From contig JARYMF010000005.1 of NCBI GenBank assembly GCA_029907255.1, positions 124,001 through 188,000 of the forward strand: DNA of 64,000 nucleotides, read 5' to 3'. Within the stretch, counting starts at the first letter, position 1; each line of letters opens with the position of its first letter. Position numbers and translations under genes: made by a program. Shown here in pieces: positions 36,409 to 44,917 of the stretch. The notes beneath the pieces were generated by a model. It saw only the letters and a list, made by a program, of their open reading frames with translations. It had not been told where the DNA came from and made no database searches. Source of the DNA: Armatimonadota bacterium. GTDB lineage: Bacteria > Armatimonadota > UBA5829 > DTJY01.

Positions 36409-38037
36409 TTATCCTCCGTTTACCACATTGTCAATCCTAGCTTGGGCTTGGTCACCGACATCCGTACCAGGAGCTATCTTAACTGCTTTCCGCCACCATG
36501 CTACTGCACCTTCAACATCGCCATTTTTGTAGGCTTCGTCACCACGAGTAACGTATATGACTGCTGCATGTTGCCTTGCAACTGACCCCGCCTCACTTGA
36601 TGGCTCGAGCTTAACAACAGTCTCGAACTCAGAGAGTGCTTCATCCTCTCGGCCAACGCGCCTCAGCAAGTCGCCAAGAAAAAGGTGGGCGTCAGCGTAC
36701 TCTTTATCATAAACGAGCGCTTGCTGGTAAAACGTAATCGCCCGAGTGTAGTCGCCGCCTTGCTCAGCTTGGTTTCCAAGCCGCAGATAGCACGCCGCAA
36801 TGTTTCGCCTAATGGCTTTGGCTACATCTGGGTCGCCTGCCAATTTCAGCGCCTTGCTCCATTCCTGGATAGCAGCAAGATAACTCTCGGAATCAAAATA
36901 CCTCTTCCCTGCGTCCAAGAGCACTTGAATCTCCTGCTGGCGAAATTGTCTTTGATACCCCTGATAAGCGGCTGAAAATGCCCAAATAAACGCGACCACT
37001 ACAGCGCAGGCGAAAAGGACTGCGAACATCACTTTTAAGAAATATTTCGCTTCGGGCGAAAGAAGCGGCTTCGATGGGAGCTTTGGCAAGACAATATCGT
37101 CTGGCTTTGAACCACCAAGCTGGTCACCTGTTGGCAGTGGAGGTATTGGGGGAGTCTGAGGACCGCCATACCAACCACCAGGCATTCCAACCGTAGAGCC
37201 GAATGGATCTGGCTGTGCGACTGGTTGTTGATATGCCGAAGGGTTGAGGTCAGCTTTTATTTCTTCGGCAGATTGATATCGCATATTGGGGTCTTTAGCA
37301 AGACAACGCCGAATTACATTAGCCATGAAGGGTGGAATCGTCGGGGGAATGACAACATCCTGGTTCATAATGTTGTAAGTAATTGTAACAACTGAATCCC
37401 CAGTGAACGGCTTCTTTCCCGTCAGCATTTCGTATATCACTATGCCAAGCGAGAATATATCCGTCCGATGGTCTAATTGCTTTCCAGCAATCTGCTCAGG
37501 TGACATATAGCTAGGCGTACCGAAAACCTGGCCATTAGCAGTTAATGAGGGCTCCTCCATTAGGCGAGCAATTCCGAAGTCGGTTATTTTGACCAGGCCG
37601 GAAGGGAGAATATGTATATTGTCGGGTTTTATATCGCGATGGATAACTCGCTTCGAATGAGCAAAAGCAAGGCCATCACAAACCTGAGAGATTATTTCAA
37701 TGGCGCGGTCAACAGAAATTTGGCCTTCGATTTCGAGGATGTTGCGCAGGGATTGACCCTCCAGATATTCCATGGCAATAAAATGCCTGCCCTGGTCTTC
37801 ACCTGCCTCGTAGATAGTTACGATATTTGGATGTGTAAGCGATCCTGCGGCACGTGCTTCGCGGTAAAACCGCTCTATCCGTTCTCTTCTCTGCTGACCT
37901 GTGAGGTTTGGAGGTATGACAAGTTCCTTCAGCGCTACGCGGCGGTTGATTCTCGTATCTATCGCCTCGTAGACTATATCATTGCTTCTTCCAATCTCGC
38001 GAACAATTTGGTAATGACCAAGTGTATTCGTAGCCAC
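36409..38037 (-). CDS. membrane Ser/Thr protein kinase with C-terminal TPR domain
   Basis: 542 residues. The kinase domain covers ~8-265: Lys37 (VALKE), HRDIKPDN (133-140), DFG (153-155) and SPE (179-181). A Pro/Gly-rich linker, one transmembrane helix (~332-357) and four to five TPR-like repeats (~370-540) follow. If the topology is type II, the TPRs would be extracytoplasmic. The Gly-rich loop reads IGRSNDIVYEA, keeping only the first Gly. The start is GTG, with no clear Shine-Dalgarno. The phosphatase gene lies 105 bp upstream and the unknown protein 3 bp downstream. Confidence 0.88.
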   Translation of the reverse strand: MATNTLGHYQIVREIGRSNDIVYEAIDTRINRRVALKELVIPPNLTGQQRRERIERFYREARAAGSLTHPNIVTIYEAGEDQGRHFIAMEYLEGQSLRNILEIEGQISVDRAIEIISQVCDGLAFAHSKRVIHRDIKPDNIHILPSGLVKITDFGIARLMEEPSLTANGQVFGTPSYMSPEQIAGKQLDHRTDIFSLGIVIYEMLTGKKPFTGDSVVTITYNIMNQDVVIPPTIPPFMANVIRRCLAKDPNMRYQSAEEIKADLNPSAYQQPVAQPDPFGSTVGMPGGWYGGPQTPPIPPLPTGDQLGGSKPDDIVLPKLPSKPLLSPEAKYFLKVMFAVLFACAVVVAFIWAFSAAYQGYQRQFRQQEIQVLLDAGKRYFDSESYLAAIQEWSKALKLAGDPDVAKAIRRNIAACYLRLGNQAEQGGDYTRAITFYQQALVYDKEYADAHLFLGDLLRRVGREDEALSEFETVVKLEPSSEAGSVARQHAAVIYVTRGDEAYKNGDVEGAVAWWRKAVKIAPGTDVGDQAQARIDNVVNGG

Positions 38038-38142
38038 AAGTGAATACCATTCATGCTTCCTCTTACCCTAGCAGAAGGCCAAATCGTGAGATCTTTTATT
38101 CCTATAATAGCCCTCTTCCTTGGGTATCGGAAGCAGAGACCT

Positions 38143-39030
38143 CTACCTATCAAACAATCTACTGATTTTACGCTTGCTACCACATTTGTCTATGCTTTTG
38201 ATGCTAACAATTAGCACGGTAATGTTGTCACCACCGCCGTGCCCATTCGCACGGTCTACTAACTTCAGCGCCGCCAGCGCAGGGCTTGCTTCTGAAACTA
38301 TCTCTAATATCTCGGCATCCGAAACATACCCCGAAAGACCATCAGAACACATAAGGATGACATCGCCTTTTTTAAGCTCTTCCTGGTAAAAATCTACCTC
38401 GACATCAGGAGTCACCCCAAGCGATCTAGTGATGACATTTCTAAATGGCGACATCATCGCTTCTTCTTCTGTCATTGCTCCACGCTGTACCTGCTCCGCA
38501 ACCCAAGAATGGTCTTGCGTAAGCTGGCGAATCTTGCCGCTTCGAATCATGTATGCGCGGCTATCGCCAACGTGTGCAATGTGAAGTTTCCCTTCCCGAA
38601 TCACCGCTGCCGTACATGTTGTCCCCATCCCAGACCGCTCAGGAATGCTCTGACCAACATCGTAGATGTATGCATTTGCCGCTTTAAATGCCGCCTCTAG
38701 ACTCTGCTCTATGTCTTCAGAAAAATCAGTATAGTAGTTCCTGATTATCATCTTAAGGGCAAGTTCACTAGCGATTTGGCCAGACGCATGGCCACCCATG
38801 CCATCCGCCACCGCATAGAACAATCCCTTTGCCGCAAGAAGCTCGGGCTCCTCAGGTTCGAAGAACTCGAACTTGTCTTCGTTATTCTCGCGAATCAGCC
38901 CAAGGTCGGTTTTTGCCCCGAGTCGTGTGCTAACTATTACGCCTGGTTTTAAACCTTTCTTATTAGCCCAACCTTGTATTAAATCTCCGGTATCAATTCT
39001 TGCAGTAATCTCCATCTGCTCCATCGTCAT
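38143..39030 (-). CDS. PP2C-type Ser/Thr protein phosphatase
   Basis: 295 residues. PPM motifs are complete: RENNED (48-52), VADGMGGH (75-81), HVGDSRAY, CSDGLSG and GGDNITV, which bind the two or three catalytic Mn/Mg ions. An N-terminal ~35-residue extension precedes the domain. It presumably reverses phosphorylation by the downstream kinase. Its ATG overlaps the FHA-protein stop (ATGA), so the two are coupled. Confidence 0.93.
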   Translation of the reverse strand: MTMEQMEITARIDTGDLIQGWANKKGLKPGVIVSTRLGAKTDLGLIRENNEDKFEFFEPEEPELLAAKGLFYAVADGMGGHASGQIASELALKMIIRNYYTDFSEDIEQSLEAAFKAANAYIYDVGQSIPERSGMGTTCTAAVIREGKLHIAHVGDSRAYMIRSGKIRQLTQDHSWVAEQVQRGAMTEEEAMMSPFRNVITRSLGVTPDVEVDFYQEELKKGDVILMCSDGLSGYVSDAEILEIVSEASPALAALKLVDRANGHGGGDNITVLIVSIKSIDKCGSKRKISRLFDR

Positions 39031-39998
39031 TCATTACCTTCGGGCAATTTCGGCTGAGTATCAGAGCTTGCTGGCTCTCCTTCTGCTGAAAAGATTTCAA
39101 AGCGCAATGTAGTCATTCCTACGGTTATTTCATCGCCGTTTGAAAGCGCACTGCGCATGCCAGGTGAAATTCTTACTCCATTTACAAACGTGCCATTAGT
39201 ACTGCCCATATCTGTTATAAAAAACCCATCGGCCTCTGCAATAAGGTCCGCATGAATACTAGATACATATCCATCGAATGTGATAGGAACAGCTGCGCTT
39301 GATCGTCGGCCGATGTCATTTACTCCAGGTTTTATTTCAAAAACCTTGGTGGGGTCGGAAACAACGACAAGACGCGCCACAGGTTTCTCCTGCTCAGAAG
39401 CGATTTCATCAGCCTTTTCTAACTGAGTTTGAGCTTCTTCAGCCTGCTCGGCTTCTGCTTCGGCTGTCGTTCCCTCACCAATGGCAGAGGCTTCTTCCGC
39501 AACTCCTGGGGCAACTTGAGGAAGATTTAAGATTAGCACTGAACCCCCGAATTTGAGTTCCGCACCATCGCCTATCTGAATTTTCTCGCCTTTTTCTACC
39601 TTTCGTCCATTCACAAACGTGCCATTTGTGCTTCCAATATCCTCCACCCAGCAACCTGATTCGTCAAATGTGATTATGGCATGACGCCTGGAAACGGTTG
39701 GATCTTCGAGAAGAATATCCGCAGCCTCACGTCCGACGGCATTTTCACCGGAGTGGAGGAAAAATTCGCGTCCCCGTATCTTATCCACAAGTTTAGGAAA
39801 AGCTGACAAGTCCTTGATTGGCGTAGCATCGGCGGGAACCATCGAAAGTAAAAACCCACAGTCACCACAATACTTCTCGCTTGGGTTGTTTTCCATACCG
39901 CACACAGGGCATTTTATCGGCGTGCCGATTATAGTAGCTTCCACTGGAGCAGGCTGTGCAACCATTGTTTTTTCAGTTTGTGGCTGGTCTATTTCCAT
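39027..39998 (-). CDS. zinc-ribbon protein with two FHA domains
   Basis: 323 residues, soluble. An N-terminal zinc ribbon (Cys30, 33, 44, 47) is followed by FHA1 (~75-155: GR, SRRH 103-106, STNG 123-126), an Ala/Glu-rich linker (~165-205) and FHA2 (~210-305: IGRR, SSIH, STNG). FHA1 has all phosphothreonine-binding residues; FHA2 has SSIH in place of S-R-x-H and may bind weakly or not at all. It is likely the cytoplasmic reader of the kinase. GGGGAG precedes ATG. Confidence 0.9.
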   Translation of the reverse strand: MEIDQPQTEKTMVAQPAPVEATIIGTPIKCPVCGMENNPSEKYCGDCGFLLSMVPADATPIKDLSAFPKLVDKIRGREFFLHSGENAVGREAADILLEDPTVSRRHAIITFDESGCWVEDIGSTNGTFVNGRKVEKGEKIQIGDGAELKFGGSVLILNLPQVAPGVAEEASAIGEGTTAEAEAEQAEEAQTQLEKADEIASEQEKPVARLVVVSDPTKVFEIKPGVNDIGRRSSAAVPITFDGYVSSIHADLIAEADGFFITDMGSTNGTFVNGVRISPGMRSALSNGDEITVGMTTLRFEIFSAEGEPASSDTQPKLPEGNE

Positions 39999-40063
39999 GA
40001 AAATCTCCCCTTTAAGTAAATCTTGTTTGCTAAGCGCCGAATTAATTAATTTGTGGTATTGAG

Positions 40064-41395
40064 CTATTTCTTTTTCCCCCGGTCCAGGTTATAAATAGTG
40101 CCAACTAGGGTCTTCTCTGCGTCTGGTCCGCCGCGCTTAACAGAATCAATTGCTTTCTTTACTTCCTCTGCCTCTTGCACACGACCTTGGTCAAGTAGAA
40201 TGTTCATTGTCCGCTCAAGCTCCGCTGTCGCCGCCATCGCCGAGAGTTGTTGAGTTTTCATTCCCATGACCGTCTTTTCCAGGTTCCTTGAAGCAAGCGC
40301 TACCTCAAGCTCTTGTTTGACAATAGGGTTGACCCCTGTCGGAATCAGCGTCTTTTCTGGTGTAAATTCAAACTCAATATCGGCAGACAAGACTTCATTT
40401 TGATTGCTCACGGCATCATTATAGAAGACCTCAGCCTTCATAACCCTATAGATACCAGCCGGTCGCGGCGCAAACTCAAGCTCGCAGAGGACTGATATTG
40501 CACTTCCTCGCTCCATGTCCACTAAGTTAACCTCAGCGTAGCGTTCGCCATACGACGGCTGTTTGCCATATATTTGGCGTAATTGCACCCAACGCGACAA
40601 ACCAAGACGCAGGCGTATATTGCGCGCTGTGATTGTCATTAAGCTTTCCAACTCGCGGCGGAAGATTTCTGGAATTAGTTCGGGACGAGAAATGTAGTAG
40701 TAGTTTCCACCACTTTGCCGCGCAATTCCTGCCATCAACTCTTCGTTATATTCGGGGCCAAAACCTAGAGCAGTTACTGTAATACCCCTACTCTTCTGTT
40801 CGGCAACCTGGCCTACTATTGAGGCAAAATCCTTTATACCAGCGGTTGGCTCGCCGTCGGTAAATAGTAACACCCGGTTCAGGTATCCCTCAGAATATGC
40901 CGACATAACCTGATTAGCCCCGACAACGATTCCATCATATAGGTTGGTAGTATTGCCAACTTCAATGCGATTGATATGCTCCTTTAAAAGCGCTTTATTT
41001 ATAACTCGGCGAGCAGGCATGATAACATCAACCTGCTCAGCAAAAGTGACAATCGAGAGTATGTCAGTTGGCTCAAGGAGGTCAACAACATATCCACAAG
41101 CCCGCTTTACATAGTCAAGTGGCTCGCCCTCCATAGAGCCACTCCTATCAATCACAAGCGCTATGTTTAGCGGCAAGCGGCGACCCATCACACCAGGCGC
41201 TGACTTTAGCTGTATCAGAACATGCTCCCTTGATGGTTCAGTACTTAGGGCATATCGGTTGCCGGGAAAACATTCAATGTCAAGCGCCCTAAGTACGCCA
41301 GCCATCGCAGTTTTGTCCGTCGCGGCATCAAGAGCTCTTGTTCGTACGTCGGGTCCGTTATCGCCACCAGGCGGGATAATCCTTGTTTGTTCCAT
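40064..41395 (-). CDS. von Willebrand factor A domain protein
   Basis: 443 residues, no signal peptide. The vWA domain (~75-260) has an intact MIDAS: DRSGS (83-87), a Thr in GNTTNLYDG and Asp in LLFTDGEP. A beta-rich domain (~260-370) and a helical C-terminus (MAATAELERTMNILLDQG) follow. Such proteins act as metal-dependent protein-interaction scaffolds. In the middle of the FHA/kinase operon it probably assembles a complex. GGAGGT lies 11 nt before ATG. Confidence 0.88.
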   Translation of the reverse strand: MEQTRIIPPGGDNGPDVRTRALDAATDKTAMAGVLRALDIECFPGNRYALSTEPSREHVLIQLKSAPGVMGRRLPLNIALVIDRSGSMEGEPLDYVKRACGYVVDLLEPTDILSIVTFAEQVDVIMPARRVINKALLKEHINRIEVGNTTNLYDGIVVGANQVMSAYSEGYLNRVLLFTDGEPTAGIKDFASIVGQVAEQKSRGITVTALGFGPEYNEELMAGIARQSGGNYYYISRPELIPEIFRRELESLMTITARNIRLRLGLSRWVQLRQIYGKQPSYGERYAEVNLVDMERGSAISVLCELEFAPRPAGIYRVMKAEVFYNDAVSNQNEVLSADIEFEFTPEKTLIPTGVNPIVKQELEVALASRNLEKTVMGMKTQQLSAMAATAELERTMNILLDQGRVQEAEEVKKAIDSVKRGGPDAEKTLVGTIYNLDRGKKK

Positions 41396-41454
41396 ATGAT
41401 TACTTACCTCCAGAAAATGGGTTGTGGAGAATTAGAAAAAACCCACCTTTACAA

Positions 41455-42228
41455 TTATTCAGCCCCTATTAATGTCAGCTCCTCTGTTCTAACCTCGGCA
41501 AGGCTAATCTCGGGGCCAACCTCCCTGAAATGCGCTTCCATTCGCGCAAGACCTTCGGCAAAATCTTCCTCACTTATAAGCGTCAAAGCAGAGATATTTT
41601 TATTTCGCACTTTGTCGAGATATGCTTCAACGCTTGAAACCAGCTCTTGGGTGACGGTCTCATGCCAAACATTCTGGAAACCCGCACGGCGGAGCTCTTC
41701 TTCTATAATGTCAACTGAAGGCAGGCGTCTGCGATCAATCTCGTATGCCTTCGGAAAGAAACGATAGACCGGCATGGTATCCATCTGCTCATGGGCCGTT
41801 GTGCGAATCAGGCAGACTCCCCCGGGGTTTAGCAACCGCCGGCACTCCGAAAGCACCCGTCTCATATTGTTAACGTGATGCAGTAAAAACGACATGAACA
41901 CACATTGGAAGATTCCATCCCGAAAAGCCGCAAGCTCAGCATCACATCTAACCCACATTACTTTTTCAGCGCCAGGCTTGCTGGCCGCATGCTTTAGCAT
42001 TTCGGCTGAAAGGTCGGCGCCTATCACATATGCACCTGTAATCTCTCTAAGCGGAATAGCAAACCGACCTGTACCGCATCCCAAATCCAAACACAATGAA
42101 CTCTTTTCAAGACGGCCTCGCCTTTGAATTAAATTTACCCATTGTGCGATTGCCTCTTCGGGAAGCCTCCTGCCGATATCAAAACAGCTGGCAATTTCCG
42201 AATAGTCAGCATATTCCTTTTCACTCAT
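41455..42228 (-). CDS. class I SAM-dependent methyltransferase
   Basis: 257 residues. Motif I is LDLGCGTGRF (47-56), the acidic end of strand 2 is GADLS, and the post-motif segment is FMSFLLHHVNNMRRVLSECRRLL (a Methyltransf_11/25 type). The substrate is unknown. Its ATG overlaps the stop of the membrane FHA protein (ATGA), so it is made together with it. A methyltransferase coupled to FHA and kinase genes could modify the same target. Confidence 0.88.
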   Translation of the reverse strand: MSEKEYADYSEIASCFDIGRRLPEEAIAQWVNLIQRRGRLEKSSLCLDLGCGTGRFAIPLREITGAYVIGADLSAEMLKHAASKPGAEKVMWVRCDAELAAFRDGIFQCVFMSFLLHHVNNMRRVLSECRRLLNPGGVCLIRTTAHEQMDTMPVYRFFPKAYEIDRRRLPSVDIIEEELRRAGFQNVWHETVTQELVSSVEAYLDKVRNKNISALTLISEEDFAEGLARMEAHFREVGPEISLAEVRTEELTLIGAE

Positions 42229-43637
42229 TGCTCAAACCTGAATTGCGAGGCCCCAAATGCTATAACATCTCCCGGCGCTAACTCCTGACGGTTAACTCGC
42301 ATGCCATTTACAACCGTGCCATTTGAGCTCCCTTCGTCATATACGACGAAAGTGCCGCCTTCGTTTACTATTCGTGCGTGTTTGCGCGAGACAGTTGTGT
42401 CCATTGGAAGTTGAATGCTGCGCCCAGGCTCGCGCCCAATAGTTGTAGGTGTATCCAAAGCCAAAATGAACGACTGCCCAGCATATGGACCACTAATTCC
42501 AACCAGTCTCGGGCCAGTACCCGTAGGAGCTGAAATTGTCTGAGAAGTGGGTAAAGCTCCAATTGAACAATCGCATAATCCCGTATTTGGATCCTTCTTG
42601 CCTCCGCAGAATGGACATATGCCTGGCGCCTGCGGAATCGGCCTGGAAGGAGGACTTTCCGGAACATCAACTTGCCGTGGAATCTTAGATGCAGTAGCCT
42701 TTTCATGAAATTCTAGGCGCATCGAACCAATTTCGATAATATCTCCATCTTTGAGCACACTTTGAGTGACTTTTTGCCCATTGACTAGCGTACCAATTGG
42801 GCTTCCTGCATCATGCAGGATATGCCTTCCCTGCTGGACATCGATTACCGCATGCAAAGGAGCAATATTCCTATCGCCGAACAATGCAATATCCGCAAGC
42901 TCATCTCGTCCAATAGTTGTTCTAGGCTTTGAAATAACGTACTCTTTGCCTTCGTTCCTACCTTGAACTACACGAATCCACGCTTGTTTAAGAAGAGTTT
43001 CAACTAGTCCTATAAAAAAGCCAATGGATGCGCCGGTAACCGTCATGCTGATGGCTCTGCTTACAACGCCCGGATTTTTCGTTCCGGGTGGCAAAATCCA
43101 TGGAACAATCTCAAATAGTGTGCCACCGACAAAACCACCAAGCAAGCCTCCGACTGCACCATGGCGTGCTGCCCGTTTCGAACCAGAAGGCAACCCCTGA
43201 ACAACTCCGATAAATAAACCAATCAAGGCCCAACCAATCGCACGTACGATAATACCCCAAACGAAATAGAAAGGCCGCATAACAGAAAGCGGCGGCACAG
43301 AAAGCGGGTCTACATAGAGGCTTCCAAAAAAGAGCTGTCCAAAAACAAGACCTAATATACCACCGCAGAAGCCGACAACCGCCCCCCAGCCGAGGTTTCT
43401 CTTCATCTGCGGCCAGCTTCCTGCCCACAGACCGTTGACATAACCTATTGCAAGCCCAACCATTGTTCCAAAAATAGCTCCAACAAACCATTGTTCGGAA
43501 ATTTGCTTCATAAACGTGCCAATGGTCGGGCCGGGCTGAAGCCGATACCATGGGTTGAAGTCAACAATAACCCATGCTAAAAGCGCACCAAACGTAGATG
43601 CTAGGAAACTTAATATGACTTTCGAATTAAGCGACAT
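42225..43637 (-). CDS. polytopic membrane protein with two FHA domains and a zinc knuckle
   Basis: 470 residues. About six Gly-rich transmembrane segments fill residues ~5-225 (GAIFGTMVGLAIGYVNGL, GGLLGGFVGGTLF). FHA1 (~240-310) has GRDE but APLHAV in place of SRxH. A Cys motif CPFCGGKKDPNTGLCDC lies at ~340-356. FHA2 (~375-470) is canonical (GRE, SRKHA, SSNG). It probably places a phosphothreonine reader at the membrane. It starts 3 bp after the upstream FHA gene and overlaps the methyltransferase by 4 bp. Confidence 0.88.
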   Translation of the reverse strand: MSLNSKVILSFLASTFGALLAWVIVDFNPWYRLQPGPTIGTFMKQISEQWFVGAIFGTMVGLAIGYVNGLWAGSWPQMKRNLGWGAVVGFCGGILGLVFGQLFFGSLYVDPLSVPPLSVMRPFYFVWGIIVRAIGWALIGLFIGVVQGLPSGSKRAARHGAVGGLLGGFVGGTLFEIVPWILPPGTKNPGVVSRAISMTVTGASIGFFIGLVETLLKQAWIRVVQGRNEGKEYVISKPRTTIGRDELADIALFGDRNIAPLHAVIDVQQGRHILHDAGSPIGTLVNGQKVTQSVLKDGDIIEIGSMRLEFHEKATASKIPRQVDVPESPPSRPIPQAPGICPFCGGKKDPNTGLCDCSIGALPTSQTISAPTGTGPRLVGISGPYAGQSFILALDTPTTIGREPGRSIQLPMDTTVSRKHARIVNEGGTFVVYDEGSSNGTVVNGMRVNRQELAPGDVIAFGASQFRFEQ

Positions 43638-43640
43638 AAA

Positions 43641-44900
43641 TTACGTCTCAAACCTTAGCTTATTGCTTCCAATCTGAATCTCATCACCGGCGCTCAGTAT
43701 ACGCTCGGTTACTTTGATTCCATTCACAAATGTCCCGTTCGATGAACCTAGGTCAATAATCTTATACGTATTACCTTCGCTTGTAATTTTTGCATGTTTG
43801 CGCGAGGTTGTAGGGTCCTGCGCAAAAGCAATGCTGTTGCCTTCATCACGCCCGATTGTAACTTCATTAGTCAAAATCTGATAAATGCTTCCCACATATG
43901 GACCTTGAGTAGCAATTAACCTGGGTCCTGAGCCAGCATCTTGCACTGCCGCTATGCCGGGCACGCCGACAGTGCAGGCACATGCTCCAGTATTTGGGTC
44001 CTTCTTCCCACCGCAAAACGGACACACCGTTGGGTCAACTGGCGGCGCCTGCGATTGAGTTTGACTAGTGCCTGGTGGGACCTGGTCTGGTTGAATTTCC
44101 ACACCCATCTTACGAAGAATTTCTTGGAAACGCGCACCTCGATTACGCATTAGCACATATGCACTATAGACTATCACTCCGAATAACACCAAGCCAATAA
44201 ATCCGGTAAGCCAATCCAATCGGTTTCCAACACGTTGCGGAGCATCCTCTGCAGCTTTTTTGCCATTTTCTGTCTCCTTCGTTGGCTCAGCCGTCTGGAT
44301 AGTGTCAATGTCGCCAACCACTGGGACACTTATACGAGCTGTGAGTTCCTCGCGGTCTAAAGGAATATCAATATCCTGGCTTGACATTCGGTCTTCGCCA
44401 TATTTAACGGTAACTCTTGCAGTGCCTGAGGCAACATCAAGAAACGTGGCTACCCCTTCGGCCATTGGATCAAGAGTCTGAACTTGTACTTTCTTCTCGC
44501 TATCCTCCAGCTTTACGATACAAGCGGCAGCAGGCCTGCCTGTTTCTGCACCCAAGACGGTTATTTCGACACGCCGCACTTTGTTAAAGTCGCCCGGTTT
44601 GAGGTCAAACTTCAATGGCTCGTCTTTCTTAGGCTCGATTTCAATTACCGCCTCATTGCCAGACTTGCCATCTAGCACATAAAGCTTGCACTTTGGAACG
44701 GCATCCTTTACAAGCGGCAGTTCAGCTGTCGCCCTTTTATCTTTAAAGCTTCTCGGCGTTGTCTGGATTACATTACCCTTTGCATCGGTATAGGAAAACC
44801 AGTAGTAGTATTCACCTGCAGAGGGGACAGTTATCGGCGCCGTCACGGCAAAGGCAGCAGAAACTGAGAAAATTAATACCAAGATTATGATAGCACGCAA
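43641..44900 (-). CDS. single-pass membrane FHA protein with extracytoplasmic beta domain
   Basis: 419 residues. A signal peptide (MRAIIILVLIFSVSAAFA) leads an extracytoplasmic region (~20-205) that includes a carboxypeptidase-regulatory-like beta-sandwich (TVLGAETGRPAAACIVKL). A transmembrane helix (~228-250, LTGFIGLVLFGVIVYSAYVL) is followed by a zinc knuckle CPFCGGKKDPNTGACAC and a C-terminal canonical FHA (GRDE, SRKHA, SSNG). It could link an outside signal to cytoplasmic phospho-binding. The start is TTG with AAGGGGG 8 nt upstream. It lies 17 bp after the NAD(P)HX repair gene. Confidence 0.87.
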   Translation of the reverse strand: MRAIIILVLIFSVSAAFAVTAPITVPSAGEYYYWFSYTDAKGNVIQTTPRSFKDKRATAELPLVKDAVPKCKLYVLDGKSGNEAVIEIEPKKDEPLKFDLKPGDFNKVRRVEITVLGAETGRPAAACIVKLEDSEKKVQVQTLDPMAEGVATFLDVASGTARVTVKYGEDRMSSQDIDIPLDREELTARISVPVVGDIDTIQTAEPTKETENGKKAAEDAPQRVGNRLDWLTGFIGLVLFGVIVYSAYVLMRNRGARFQEILRKMGVEIQPDQVPPGTSQTQSQAPPVDPTVCPFCGGKKDPNTGACACTVGVPGIAAVQDAGSGPRLIATQGPYVGSIYQILTNEVTIGRDEGNSIAFAQDPTTSRKHAKITSEGNTYKIIDLGSSNGTFVNGIKVTERILSAGDEIQIGSNKLRFET

Positions 44901-44917
44901 GTTAATACCCCCTTCGC

